From the NCBI RefSeq assembly GCF_947623445.1, contig NC_135240.1:3348001-3412000 (forward strand): 64,000 nucleotides of DNA, read 5' to 3'. The stretch comes from Clavelina lepadiformis (taxonomy: Eukaryota > Chordata > Ascidiacea > Aplousobranchia > Clavelinidae). Each line of letters starts with the position of its first letter. Within the stretch, counting starts at the first letter, position 1. A program made the translations under genes and the position numbers. Shown piece after piece: positions 45,409 to 58,113 of the stretch. Under the pieces are notes generated by a model that did not search any database, was not told the DNA's origin, and saw nothing but the letters and a program-made list of their open reading frames with translations.

Positions 45409-48400
45409 GTTAAGTCGCTATCATAACAGTCCTGTTTTAATGCGGTCGGCATTTATACCATCGCTGTTTGGAATGTCGCTCACTTGATTACGTCGCTATT
45501 ATGAAGTCGCCATTATGACAGTCGCTGTTTTGACAGTGGCTATCCGGCCTGGATGCCATTAATTACGCAGTACATGGATGTATGTGTTTTTCTAACATTT
45601 CAGTCCTGGCGATCGCAGCCTGCTTCCGGCTATCCGAGCTCTTCTTCAAACAATATCAGACATCAAACTCGTGCCACCCGATCCCAGGAATGGAAGAACT
45701 GCGCTCATGTTTGCGGTTGAAAAGGGAGAAGGTGGTTAAACTGATGTAAACCTAAGCATGGGCAATGAGCATAAATCCCTAATCCTGTAACTGCCTGAGA
45801 TTGTGGAATATAAAACCCAAATTCAGGACCATAATTATTCTGTTCCATCTTTCTGTTCCAGTCAATAGCCACTTTTACATACGATAAAAGCATTATTGTA
45901 CAAAGGCTTCGACAAAGTTTTCTTTTATAGAAATTGACCTGGTGAATGCCTTGCTTGAGAAGCAAGCGTCATTGAAAGAATGTGATGCCCAGTGCAGGAC
46001 ACCTCTTCATCTTGCTGTCAATGCAAGTGGCCCATCATCTGCCCTCTTTGACATTCCTGATCTGCTGATAGAGAAAGGCGCCAGTCTCACAGTTGCTGAT
46101 AAATTTGGACGGGTTCCTCTTCATTACGCTTACGTGAAGATTGGCAATTAAGTTTAGCTTCTTAGACACTTGCATTATCTCATTTTATTTTCATGAGCAA
46201 TAAATTTGTACAGGTCCGGTTGATAATGATATGATGAAATCATATGTATAATGCATTAATGCTATTGCTAAACATGAGAGTTATGCATTCAAATACATCT
46301 CCATTGTGTAACATTAAATGAAGCAACAAGAGAAACTATTGTATTACGGTTGATAACAACGCATGTATTTACAGCAATGAGCATCTATGCCATTGAGCTT
46401 ATTATTTCTCAGAGAATTGGTTACTTCGGAGAAAGGGTGTGATCCCATTGAACTCACGACACTGCTCACTTCAGGAATGTCCGGTGAGGAGGTGGACACC
46501 GCTGACGCTTCAGGTCGAACTCCTCTTCACGAAGCTGCTCGTCAAGGTACGATGATATGCTGCATGCATCTCGTCGAGAGAGGGGCAAACATCAACAGAC
46601 AAGATTCGGATTGCAACTCTCCAATGAGCCTCGCTGTCAAAGCCGGCCATAACAGGTGAGGTTAAGTTCTTAAGCACTGGTCTTTTTCTATGAAGTCTAT
46701 TGAAAACGTGATATTTTAAAGTAATTGTGCCATGTTGTGGAAAATTATTTGGTTGTCAGTTGTCGCATCATTCACTTTGCTGTTTTGCATTCACCGCTTA
46801 ACTGGGTGTCTTGTTTTAAGCGAAATGTACTTCATGCGTATCTGATCAAAGTATTGTGAACTCTATGAACTCATGTTTAGATTTGCTTTTAAATCGAGGA
46901 AATGGTTGTTGTTTGTCTGTAAAAGCTGATGAGCACTAAAAGAATTCTTTGACATATTTTTCCAGTTGTGTGATGATGTTGATCCGGAAAGGTGCTAACG
47001 TCAACACAAACGTAATCACAATCCCACGTCCACTAAGTGGAGCTGATACCCAGGAAGAAACTTCCCACAGGAAATGGAGACTGAAGTCTGCTATTGCCCC
47101 GCCACCCAAGCCCACTTGTGAACCGGCTTTCAAGGTGAAACTACTTAATAAAACATTGCACCAAATTTTTGGAAAAATAACAACTGTAGAAGTGTTCATG
47201 TTGTATTGGACACTAACATGTATAAGGTCCTTTCCCAGAGTATAAGATTACTAGACGTACAACGCGCAGAATATAGTGTTAATGTTCAATACAGTATGAA
47301 GATTTTTGCGCTTACTGTCTTTTTTGCCAAAATTTGCCCCATTCAATTCTCCCAAAGTTATACTTAATACATGTTAAGCTACAGGGGAGCTCTCAGCCAT
47401 GCACATTCCAACCTTGTGTTTGTTACAGGTTGTTGTGGAGAAAGGCTGGCAAGGTGTTACTTATGTTATGCTGGATAGGCTTGAAGCTTGTGGAGTGAAG
47501 TATGCGTCAGCAGTAGAAGTGAGCACCAATTAACCATTAATGTTTAAATAATAGTTTTATTTTTTAGTCTTTAATGTCTCATTAAATGTTACTTTTAAAC
47601 TTCTGTTTTTATTTTGCATTGAATACCAACCACATCTGTCCACGACTTTGCGCCATTGTTTACATTTTCTTTGCAGTCGGCGATGCGAGCTCGAAAATAC
47701 CAGGTCGTTTTATCTCTACTTCGCAAACAGAGAGATTCTAGCAAGCTGTGTGAAAAGAATGACCTGAAGCAGAACCTTCTCCACGTTCTTGCAATAAATC
47801 GACCAACCAACACTGATGTTCAGATCAAGGTAGAAATGATTTTTAGATTTCCATTGCTCACCCTGCATCGGAGATGAAGAAAGTTGTCATGTTGAATTTA
47901 ATTCCATGATAACTGATACAAATCTCCAATAGCAAATGTGACATATTAGAACAAGGGCTATGGTGTAAGAAAACTTATAGCCACTACTCTTATGTCAACA
48001 AGCATATGTTGGGCGTAATAACCTTTGTTTCCTCTTAAGCATGGTTTCCTCTTAAGCATCGGTTCACACTAGTGTTCTTCAGGTGGCAAAAGTCTTAATT
48101 GAATGCGGTGTGCCAAGTTACACAACTGATGAGCGTGGATGCACACCATTTCATTATGCTGCTTTTACGAAGAACCTTACACTCATCAAGGTTTTCATTG
48201 GTATGCACTATGCAGTGTTAGTTACCGTGATGCCCTGTATTTTAAAGATAGCTAACCTTCACGGTCTCTCATTTATTTGTTTTGCAGAGCGAAATCCTTC
48301 TTCGTTCCGAGGCATGATCGTACTCACTGATTTGGCAGGTAGAAATGCTTTTGCCGCTCTGCTGTGGAACTCTGCAATTAATGATGACACAACTGCTAAC

Positions 48401-50723
48401 ATATTGAAGTAAGTCTTAAATTAAAATTGTAGAAAATTTAGTATTTTGTAGAAACTTTATTTCAAATTAAACTGTGCATGTATAACAGCTCGTAAATCAA
48501 AACATGCCATTTTAAACTTGTGTTTCTATCGACATTTCAAAGCAAAATTTACCCGGTTCTCTTAGACTCTTCCTGGAGCATGATCGTGGAAGTGGAGCGA
48601 TAAATTGAACTTGTCGATTCCCGATCCCACTCATCGAGGTTTCTTCTCCTGACTGCGATCCGGCTATTGTCGTGAACGATTACTTCAGCGGCGAAATCGA
48701 GAGCATCGTCATCAACCCACTGACAAGAGCCATTCAACTGAAAGCTCATCGGGTGAGGCGTCTTAGTGTCTGAAATGAAAACATTAACTTTTCATTTTTA
48801 TTCCTATTTTTCTTATTTGTTTTAGTATTTATTTAACCATCTCATATGTTATTGCAACAAAGTTTTTTCTGCCCATGTATTATGCGCTTCATGGTCAGTA
48901 TTGGTTTTTTGTTTGCCGTTGCACACCTTCTTAACAATATGTTACATTGTTACTATCATGGTAATTTACTGTACAGGTGATTGACCTCCTGTTGGATTAC
49001 AACGTTGACATCAATATTCAAGTCGATGGAATCAAGAATCAAACACCACTCATGCTGGCTGTACAACATGTGGGATTAGCTTACAGAATCTGATTATTGT
49101 CAATAATAAACATCTGTGGATGTATTTATCGACCAAGCATTGCTTTCTCAGTATTTTTTTTTCGATTTATGTAGTCAATGCAACAGTTAAATGTTGTTCA
49201 TTGTTGTTAATTTTAGAATGATGAAGATGTCGTTAAAAAGTTGCTTAACCACAAAACGCCAGTCTTGCTGTCAGCATTGGACAGTGACGACCGAACGGTC
49301 CTTCACCACGCTGCTAAACCAGTTGCTTACGGCTGCTGGGAAAACATAACCAATTAACCATACTGAAGTAAGTCAGTAAGTGTGCTTGCTCAGGTCAAGG
49401 CTTCACCTTGATTCACCTTGCTTCAATTTATTAAAATTGCTGTTTCTCAGACGAAATAGCTTTTTCATTGCTTTCTCAGGCTTCTCGTTGATCAAGGGGT
49501 GATCAAGGGATCCCCCAAGTTGGCAGATTCGGAGGCACCGCACTCTCGTATGCTCTTGAAGGAGGATCTGGAAGAATGTCTGACGAATTACAAGCTGTCA
49601 TGAACATCGATCGTGAAAAATGGGTCAGTTGCTCTTTTAGAATTGTTTGTCAGCCATTAATTTTCTATAATTTTGTGTAATTCCACATTTTCAAAGAACT
49701 TTTTGCCAAAATAGCACAGAAAATTTTTTTCTCCCATCATTCAGGTAAAGCCAAGCTGCATCACAGCAGAGGTGTCTGACAACATCATCTGGAGCACTTC
49801 AACTCCTAATTTTGAGGAAGATGCTGTCACCATCCTTAAGAGGTTTAGGAAAGATGAAATGAAGAATGATTCAGAGCAACCCACACCACATCCAGATCTT
49901 CTATCCGGTTTGAGAGAAGCAGGGTCAGTTGGTCAAACTTTGATCGGGGAGCGGGGTAATTGGCAGGCTTCCCTATTTAACACCCCCTCTAATGCCATCA
50001 AGGAATTTGCAAAGTACTTTAAACTGAAGACGATGGAGAGAGATCATGGCGAGAGAGAGATGGAGAGATGGAGAGAGATGGCACACAATTGCAAATCTTA
50101 AAATATTGCTATGTGTAGGTAGCAGCCTTGTTCTAACAGCTAACTAACTGAAAAATGACGAATTATCTTGTCATTAAGGTGGAGCAATATCTCTTGGAGA
50201 AAAAGTTAAAAATACAGATTTAACCGGTGTCACCAATACTTACAACGAGTATGTCGTTTACAGCCCTGAACAGGTAACTATCTACATTATGCTTGCTGCA
50301 GTGTATTAAGCTTAGTAGCAATTTATTGCGATTTACACTACCACATCGATTCATTTACATGATGCTGTGATTGAGTCAATTTTCATCCAAGTTTACATCC
50401 GATACTTGGTCAGATTCGATGTTGAAGATGATGAGAAGCAATCTTCATCCAGGAATGATCCATTTCCTGCACAAATCAGCTCTTCTAAGTCCACAAAATA
50501 GGCTTGCAATCTTGCTGCAGCGCCGTTTGGTATCGCATTTGGAATTTTGATTTTTATTTCTAATTTCTATTTCTAATTTTGACGTTTTATTCCCAGTTTA
50601 TGTACATAAGTTTTGTAGCGTTTTAACGAAACCTTCATGTGCTATAGTGATGTATCATTCACACCAGAAACGGTTGAATGTTGAATCGGTCGGAACCAAA
50701 TACAATCTCTCTCTCACTTCCAG

Positions 50724-50907
50724 GTGCTCAACTTGCACGGGAATGGTCTAGGCAAGTTGAAGGGAATCAACACGTTGTCGCAGTTGAAACGCTTGATTGT
50801 CAGTTTTAACGAGCTGAACAGACTGGACGACATTGCTTAGATGCCGCAACTGGAGCAGGTTGATGCCAGTTTCAACAAAATCAACTCTTGTCAACTCTTG
50901 CTGACAT
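50724..50907 (+). pseudogene. LRR exon (LRRC9-like) with in-frame stop (copy B)
   Basis: Same LRR frame and TAG as copy A. A tandem TCAACTCTTG duplication at 50,881-50,900 shifts the frame after KINSC, so the 3' side differs from copy A. Confidence 0.5.
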
Positions 50908-51049
50908 TGTACTTCAGTTCGGTGCGTACATAATTGCTTATATAAGTTATGAGATTTTAATTGGGTCAATTCACTCACTGTGATGGGTAATTGGATGAAT
51001 AACTGCCACTTGGGGCGGGGAAGCATCGTAAGCAGCATATTATATAGAT

Positions 51050-51616
51050 AACACTGGTCTACACAAAATTTCAGGTTTGGGTTTTGACAACTCATTTAAG
51101 CTAATTTTGGGGCGCTGAATCCGAAAATGAACTCAGATTTTTTCTATCACATCACGTTTTTGAGATATGAAATATCCTTAATTTTTGAAAAAAATTAATT
51201 TTTGCCCCCCCTCTGTTGTCAAAACAAGGAATTCTGATGCAATAAACACTGTTTTATCTGCAATAATCTAGCTTTAATTAGCAAACAAGCATTCTATATT
51301 ATATTCACACAAATTTGCGTTGTCTTTATTAAAATTTCATGTTTTGGAATAAAAAATAGGCATACAAAAGAGCAACCATAATAACATCAAACGCTACATT
51401 ATGCTGACGAACCTGTCGATAGGACAGTGACAAGGTATTATCTGAATTATAGCCTACAGTTCACACAATATGCACATAGACAACGGAGTGCAGAAATTCT
51501 GAAGACACACACAGAAATAGCAAAGTGCCAAAATAAAGATTGACTCAAAGGGACTTGGGCAGGGCGAGTTCAGAAACAGTCAACAAAAGAGCTTTCATAG
51601 AATTTAAACTCTTCAC
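51050..51616. other. Non-coding flank of a mobile element
   Basis: Starts directly at the end of copy B with ACACTGGTCTACACAAAATT and has no counterpart elsewhere in the window. It lies 3' of the relic at 51,617-52,384 and is probably the 3' part of the same element. No coding content. Confidence 0.4.
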
Positions 51617-52384
51617 TTATAAGCTTAAAAATGCTCTTTTGAGGGACTTTCTTTTATGAGCAGCATCTGGAATTTCTCTTTTCAAACTCCAGCAATAGTC
51701 GGCCATCATATGACAATCCCACCGACCTTGATAACGTTCCTCCATAATTTTAATATCCTGGTCGAAACGTTCACCATGTTCTTCACTAACTTTCCCAAGG
51801 TTTTCTGGAAACTCATCTGCATGGCTCTTCAAGTAGTGAACTTTGATGCTCATCCTGCATCCCAAATCTTCAAAACTAAGCAGTAGCTCCCTTAAGAGAT
51901 CTTTATAGTTTTCTGTTTCCCATAAAATGGAAGGATATAAGTATAGTTATAGTTCTGCAAGTGATATAAATACTGGCTGTGGCTTTTCATCACTGTGAGG
52001 AACTGGCCGCAATGCCGAATCCAGATTTGGATATTTCAAACGATGTTTACTCTTTTTGTTATACCCTTTCACACTAACAAGACAAAAATAACAATCGTCA
52101 ACATGATTTCGTTGCTCTCGCCAAATCATGGGTATTCCAAATTTCATTTGTGAACCTTTTCTTTGCGACCAACTTCTCAGACATTCAACGCAGGTTTTGC
52201 ACGCTTTATGAGGAGCCCAGCTTTTGTCCGGGTCCCCTAACTTGACTTTAAAGTAAGCAAGATATGGCCTTTTTACAAACGTGGTAATATTGCATTGTTG
52301 AGACTTCAACATGAAGCATCCACAAATGTAACAAAATATATCCGGATCATTACAACATTTTCTTCTTTTGCTGGAAGCAGACAT
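51617..52384 (-). pseudogene. Transposon-associated Cys-rich/GERF family protein, centre deleted
   Basis: The N-terminal part (52,384-51,947) reads MSASSKRRKCCNDPDIFCYI, FVKRPYLAYFKVKLGD, SWAPHKACKTCVECLRSW, HVDDCYFC and ALRPVPHSDE, with several CxxC pairs that could bind zinc. The C-terminal part (about 51,935-51,617) reads LGCRMSIKVHYLKSHADEF, SEEHGERFDQDIK, ERYQGRWD and MADYCWSLKRE. Both belong to one repetitive protein family common in arthropod and cnidarian genomes, usually around 600 residues or more, of unknown function and probably mobile. The middle, roughly half of the protein, is gone, with a stop at the join. Confidence 0.65.
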
Positions 52385-52449
52385 TCGAGCAGATTGTAAA
52401 AGAGAACTAGAGGCTATCGGCGGGTTTGTCGTTTGCAAGTATATGTTTG

Positions 52450-52580
52450 ATTTGAACCATTTGGTCAACCAAGGCATAACCAATCTTTGTCTCGTTATAA
52501 AACCTGATGATCTCAGGCCTCTTTTTGGGGTCTTCTTCGTCAATGCTTATATCGTGATGCATGCTGCGGCTCTTCATAGT
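52450..52580 (-). pseudogene. piggyBac transposase fragment
   Basis: Minus strand reads MKSRSMHHDISIDEE, KRPEIIRFYNETK and YALVDQMV. LLSSMHHD...PEII.FYN.TKGGVDTVDQ is the conserved stretch around the third catalytic aspartate of piggyBac transposases. Only about 43 residues remain, fused upstream of the Cys-rich relic in another frame. It is unrelated to the piggyBac at 12,277, which keeps only the N-terminal part. Confidence 0.7.
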
Positions 52581-52873
52581 AGTGACACTTATACGACATA
52601 TACAACTTATACGAGTGAAAACTTGCACGAAGTAACTATTACCAAATGTATCTCGCAACGTTGCAGGTATCAAATTGCACGAAATACAAATTACCAAATG
52701 TAACTCGCAATGTATACGGCTATCAAATTGCCAAAAAGTATGGTATCTGGAAAATAGTTATGCATTTTGTAGACATTTCCAGATTACCTTGCAAATCACT
52801 ACTTCAAGTTAGAAATTTAACTGGGCAACTCGCAAAAGGTTATTGTATTGCACAGCGTTTAACTTTTGAAATT

Positions 52874-53365
52874 TTAATTTTGTGTATAGTAAAGAAACGT
52901 ATTGCAATAATGTTGATTATGACAGACAAGACACACAGGTTTACCTCCACTATCTGTGAATACAAACTCTTCCTCCCATTCCGTTTTAAAATTTCTATTC
53001 TCCTCTTCATACTTTCTCTTTTGGCAATAATTCCTCAACAACATTTCTTGGATAAAATCCTTTTGCAATTATTGATATAACCGTAACCCACACTGGAAAC
53101 TAGGTCAGCCCTGACGTGCAGCTTAAATCTGACGGTTTACTTAACTACAGTGTACACTGTACAGGTTAGCAGTTTAGCACACTTCTTCACAATATATTAC
53201 TCTTCGGAGTGTAGTTTCATTTTTACTAACAATCAGTTGACTGTTACTGCTTGTGATAGAACGCATTGTTTCATAATCTGATCAATTAACTCGTCTAGAC
53301 CGGAAAAATGGATGTCTAAATGAACAATGCAAATTCATTAAAGAGCCGCAGTTTGGCCACCCCTG
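52874..53365 (-). mobile_element. hAT 5' fragment: terminus plus BED-like finger
   Basis: 53,365-53,341 read on the minus strand is CAGGGGTGGCCAAACTGCGG followed by CTCTT, a classic hAT (Charlie-type) terminus. Downstream, 53,068-52,874 reads KRKYEEENRNFKTEWEEEFV, FTDSGGKPVCLVCHNQ, the N-terminus of hAT transposases of the ZBED/GTF2IRD2-like group. It runs into a stop and the rest is missing. Confidence 0.65.
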
Positions 53366-53801
53366 CACTAGGCGTTGATAACGTTTCTCTTCAGTAAGTT
53401 CAATGTGAGTTATGATATGAATTTTATCATACGAATTTTAGGGCACCTTGCGTTGATAAACTTCCTGAAAAAACAAGCTGTTTGCCCAACACAACCATAT
53501 GGTGCAATTTTATATTTCATAAATACAACAAAGTCATTGATATAACATGTAAATGTGAACAAATAAAACACAAACAAATGGATGCAACATCTGGATGAAT
53601 GGTTTGTAAATGTCTTTTGATGCTGATTTTTGTCCAAAGACCCCTTCAAAATATTTAGATTTCCTCAATAGGAGGTTTAAAATTTGTTTATGCATCAGTC
53701 ATTAAACATTGTCAATGTCGTTTTACAGTGTCAATAGTTTCAAGACTCTGCAAATTGTTATTTTCGGAAAAGGAATGTTGAAACACTTGGCAATAATAAG
53801 A
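53366..53801. other. No gene recognised
   Basis: Spacer 3' of the zinc-finger gene on the minus strand. It contains AATAAA-like signals in the minus direction, but no clear polyadenylation site could be chosen. Confidence 0.3.
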
Positions 53802-54803
53802 TCAATCTCCATTGTGGATTTTGATATGACCTTTCAAATTGTGGCTTCGGGTAAATGACTTGAGGCAAACTTGGCAATGATAAGGTCGCTCACCAGTGTG
53901 GATTCTCAGATGAGTTTTTAAATGGTTGCTTGTGGTAAATGACTTGAGGCAAACTTGGCAATGATAAGGTCGCTCACCAGTGTGGATTCTCATATGAGTT
54001 TTCAAATTACTGCTATCTGAAAATGACTTGTAGCACACCTGGCATTGATAAGGTCGCTCACCAGTGTGCATTCTCATATGAAGTTTTAAATTACTGCTTG
54101 TGGTAAATGACTTGAAACAAAGTTGGCACTGATAAGGTTTCTCACCAGTGTGCATTCTCATATGAGCTTGCAAACTTCCACTTGTGGTAAATGTCTTGAG
54201 GCACACCTGGCATTGATATGGTCGTGCACCTGTGTGGATTCTCATATGATCTTTTAAATTACTGCTATCTGAAAATGACTTGTAGCACACCTGGCATTGA
54301 TAAGGTCGCTCACCAGTGTGCATTCTCATATGAACTTTTAAATTACTGCTTGTGGTAAATGACTTGAAACAAAGTTGGCACTGATAAGGTTTCTCACCAG
54401 TGTGGATTCTCATATGAGCTTGCAAACTTCCACTTGTGGTAAATGTCTTGAGGCACACCTGGCATTGATATGGTCGTTCACCTGTGTGCATTCTCATATG
54501 AGCTTTTAAATGTTGGCTTTGAGTAAATAACTTTTTACAAAACTTGCAGTGATAATTACGCTCTCCAGTATGAGTTCTTACATGATCTTTCAAACTGCTG
54601 CTTTGGCCAAATGACTTGTCGCACACATCGCATTGATAAGGTCGCTCACCTGTGTGAGTTCTTAAATGTTGTTTCAAGTTGCTTTTGCATTTGAATGATT
54701 TATCACAAAATTTGCAGGAAAATTTCTTTTCTTGTCCTTCTTTATTAAAAACGTCTTGTGAAATCCCATCACCGATTGATTTTAACAAAACGTCAACTGG
54801 CAT
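53802..54803 (-). CDS. C2H2 zinc-finger protein, 11 tandem fingers
   Basis: An intact single-exon frame of 333 codons starting MPVDVLLKSIGDG. After about 28 residues come eleven classical fingers (C-x2-C-x12-H-x3-H) joined by TGE[RK]PY linkers (TGARPY once, TGERNY once), ending HNGD. Fingers of this type bind DNA in tandem, about 3 bp each, so this is a likely nuclear DNA-binding protein. No KRAB, ZAD or BTB domain is seen. Fingers 4-6 (LKTFTTSGSLQAH, FKSFTTSSNLK, YKSFSDSSNLK) repeat almost exactly as fingers 7-9, which shows a recent 252-nt internal duplication. The ATG chosen is the first in frame. The lack of introns, in contrast to its neighbours, suggests an expanded or retroposed family. 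Confidence 0.85.
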   Translation of the reverse strand: MPVDVLLKSIGDGISQDVFNKEGQEKKFSCKFCDKSFKCKSNLKQHLRTHTGERPYQCDVCDKSFGQSSSLKDHVRTHTGERNYHCKFCKKLFTQSQHLKAHMRMHTGERPYQCQVCLKTFTTSGSLQAHMRIHTGEKPYQCQLCFKSFTTSSNLKVHMRMHTGERPYQCQVCYKSFSDSSNLKDHMRIHTGARPYQCQVCLKTFTTSGSLQAHMRMHTGEKPYQCQLCFKSFTTSSNLKLHMRMHTGERPYQCQVCYKSFSDSSNLKTHMRIHTGERPYHCQVCLKSFTTSNHLKTHLRIHTGERPYHCQVCLKSFTRSHNLKGHIKIHNGD

Positions 54804-56560
54804 TCCAACTACTTGACGATCAATTGCGTTAACACTTAATATTATACAAACTTATAACCTATTTTCTGAAAAGAACTTAAATATTTGAAGGTTTTATTGA
54901 TAGGAGTAAACTCATATAATGGGTAAATGTTTTAATAAAAATAATCAATATCAATAATTGTTTGCAAAATTAATTACAAAGTAAAAAAAGCAGTGACTGT
55001 CACATATAAAAACGAAATTCAAAAAGTTTCAAAGACTTTTTGGCATGAGGCCTAAGTCAAGTGACATTTCGGCGACAGATTGAGGTCTAACCATTTTTAT
55101 TATCATTGTTTTTAATTTAGACAACCATAAAACCAAAATAAAGCTAAGCAATAACGCCAAAGAAATATGTTGTGTTATCTGATGAACTGTGGCAAAAGTA
55201 TCCTTGTTTCAGAAAACGAAGTAATGATTTTGAAGCTGAATGCATTACTTGTGCATATGCGTATAGTTATCCAAAAACATGTTATAAATTCGTTAAACGT
55301 AAAACTCTACTTGCATTGTACTAGCTGGCGAAATTGGCCTTTTTTTAGGCGATGAAAATATGGTAGGTACAATAAACAGCCAAAATCATACGTAATATTC
55401 TTAATCAGTGATATCACAAAAACCCCTAATCTCAAACAACTTCTGTAATGAAAAAAGTTACTTTCCAGAAGTCAAACTCTTCTAAATAATCGAGAAAATA
55501 ATTTAATTATATTGTATAATAATATATATTATAATATGCTGCTTAACCTTAGTCTATTCTAGACACTGTATATTAAGATGGAAAATGAATTGCGGTATCT
55601 ACAGTATTATGTAGTAAAGAAATGACAACATTTAGCCAACATTTTACGGCTTAAAAATTGGTTTTCTGAAAAATGACATGCTAATTCTTTACATTCGAAG
55701 AATGGATTATTTCACGTTAACTGCTTCAATTTCATTAATTAATGTGAAAAACATTATACAACAAACATATTATACAAAAGTTTAACAAAACTACCATTAA
55801 CCTACATGCAGATAAGTTAGCTATAAAAGTAAGGCTGCAAAACCTGAAGGTGCACCTAGTCGCTTGCCTTCAATTCCTTCATTGTCCATCCATTCTTCCA
55901 TTCTATCAGAAAAATACGTACACTTCATTATTGCACGAAAACATTCACTGTCCTACCAGTTTTGCAAATAAAATAAATAAGCAAATATTTGAACATCGTT
56001 AAATACAAGAAAGCCAGCAAAAATATTTCTGGAAAATGTGCCATCAAATTGTAGTTAGTAGCCTAGCTTAGCCTTTTAACAAAGCCGGATCTCATCGCTT
56101 ATCTAATCTGACTTCGCACGCGTTGCATTTGCATCTGGTTTATGAAATAACGCCAACCTAGCTCCGACGATATATTTCCGCTATTTATATTTATTTATAT
56201 TTATTTCTATTTTATTCTATTATATGTCTATTTTATTTCTATTGAATTGAATTCTTTAAATTATATGTGTAAGATATCAGATACCGGATGTTATTTTGTT
56301 TGATGACGAAAACAAAAGACTGGTACCATACATCAATGCATTTAATGTGGTTAGTGTAATAAATTCAAACAAATATATATGTTGACGGACTCTTATTTTC
56401 ATTTTGTAATTTCTTAAATACAGCTAGATGGTCTCTTTTTTATTTTTAAATACAACTAAATTTGCTAAGACTTTGTACATATACATTCTATGAGTATATT
56501 ATATAGTAGATTGTATCTGTAGTATGTACAAAGACAGTTTTATGTCAAAATTAGTCAAAA
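54804..56560. other. Repeat-like and AT-rich DNA, no firm gene
   Basis: 55,030-55,335 is a diverged copy of the repeat at 5,150-5,295. 56,085-56,160 resembles the sixth exon of the RING gene (minus: MQMQRVRSQIR then stop), displaced relative to the other exons. Near 55,905-55,825 the minus strand reads RMEEWMDNEGIEGKRLGAPS then a stop, an unplaced exon-like frame. 56,185-56,250 is a TTTATTTCTAT-type low-complexity run. Confidence 0.4.
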
Positions 56561-58113
56561 TTAACAGAACGTCTTAACCTGCAAATGTTTCTCTTTATAT
56601 GTCTCCAGGTTAATGGACTCCAATGTTTTGAAATCACAAACTTGTGGTACACCGAGGCAAATCTTGCGTTTCCTCTCATTCTGCAATTCGTGAATACGTG
56701 CTTCCATTGATGAGGTGACGTCTTCGAAGAAGAATTCAAAAGCTCCCTGAAAGATTTATTTAATCTACGAACTATATGACTATAGGCCTACTACCTAAAT
56801 TCTAAAGCCTTATCATGTCAACTTTAACTTAACACACATCTATCACCTTCTGGCAGTATCTTGCTGACCCTCGTTACTTAAAATTGTATTAAGTCATGAG
56901 ATAGATGTGGACGAAGATAAAAAAGGAATTACCTGTTTCTAATCAGATGATCTAGGTTATGCCAAAAAGTTTCTTACTCGGTGACCAGGTACAACAAAGG
57001 CCAATTGAAAGACTTGCGCCAGTAACTGAAAGGTCGTTACGTTCGAGTTGGACTTCCTGAAAATGCGAAACAGCGTGATCGAATTAAATACACGCTGTTA
57101 TGATTACATCCTATTTACACATACTGCCTCGATAAACAATGTCATGTAATCGCTATAAAATACACATAGTTCGTTTCCATATCTCAAACAATACTGCACC
57201 ACAAAGCCTATGCATATAAAGGAATACACTTCATTGCTTTTTTTACACTAATACATAAACATTTTAACGCAACTAAAGAATATATATTCTTTTAGATTTT
57301 AGAATATTAAACAGCAGTTAACATAATTATTCATCCAATATGTTTCTAAACCGTTTTCTTATTTTCTAACGCTGCGATCTCTAACAATGCATGAGTTTTT
57401 TTTACTGCACAGTCAGTTTATACTGTGTGTATTTACCAAAACTTACGATTGGGAAGTTTTTTCGGCGGCGGTCCATAGAATCAGCCATCTCAATTGCCTT
57501 GGGTTGATCAGCGTGAAGCTTGCCGCGTAGGTGTCTCACGAGGCCATTCCAAGAAGTCAGGAACTTTTTGCAAAGTTCGCACTTGAAATCACATTTCCCA
57601 TTAAATTTTTTTATCGTTCACGACTTTGCAGTGACGCGATATGTTCGCATTCATGACACCACAGTATCTAGAACAATTACTAACACCATTATGTCATTAT
57701 TCTCGGACATGTTTGGCTTTCGTTTTCTTTTACACATAGAAATCAAAAACAGCATTGACAAGCTGAAGGTATTTTAAATTATCTTCCATTCATACTTGAA
57801 AGCTGTTCGAAATTATAATAGAACTTACAGACACTTTTTCTTCTTATTTAATCCAGTATTAGAAGATCCAGATTTTGTGATTTCCGACTGCGCTTGTCCA
57901 TAATCCTTATTCATGAACCGGTCATTTTGTTCTGTTGCTGGGTCACTTTTATCATCTCCCTGCTGTTATAAAAAGAAAACTTGCTGTTGTTCAAATTCAT
58001 TTAAATTTAGATGGTTTAAGTGTCTATATACCTGTGGCATCGTAATGATGACAAAAAGTGCACAAATAAAGGTGCTGTAATAGGCAAAATATCGGAGACC
58101 CACGTTTAAGGGC

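Larger units (their letters stand above)
43537..45557 (-). mobile_element. Mutator-like element with nested hAT, copy B
   Basis: Same 9-bp ATTAATTAC duplication and termini as copy A. One base differs inside it (45,423 A versus 18,159 G). Confidence 0.85.
40546..50501 (+). pseudogene. Ankyrin-repeat WGR PARP pseudogene (copy B)
   Basis: All exons of the copy A pseudogene recur at +27,264, from 40,546-40,735 to the PARP C-terminal exons 50,179-50,273 and 50,376-50,501. The TAA after VKIGN (46,149), the TGA in the exon starting 48,566, the shifts near 49,355 and 49,534, and the missing WGR/catalytic core are all the same. No copy-specific lesion or repair was noticed, so decay came before duplication or both are one locus. 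The surviving NEYVVYSPEQ segment contains the Glu of the PARP H-Y-E triad. The His and Tyr are lost. Confidence 0.75.
27226..51049 (+). repeat. Segmental duplication, copy B
   Basis: Near-identical direct copy of 1-23,814. It ends at about 51,049, where an unrelated mobile-element-like sequence starts. Copy B has the longer form at about 34,144-34,209 (39 nt more than copy A) and a tandem TCAACTCTTG pair at 50,881-50,900. All frame-breaking changes seen in the PARP, LRR and coiled-coil relics are shared with copy A, so they predate the duplication, or both copies are one locus assembled twice. Confidence 0.97.
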
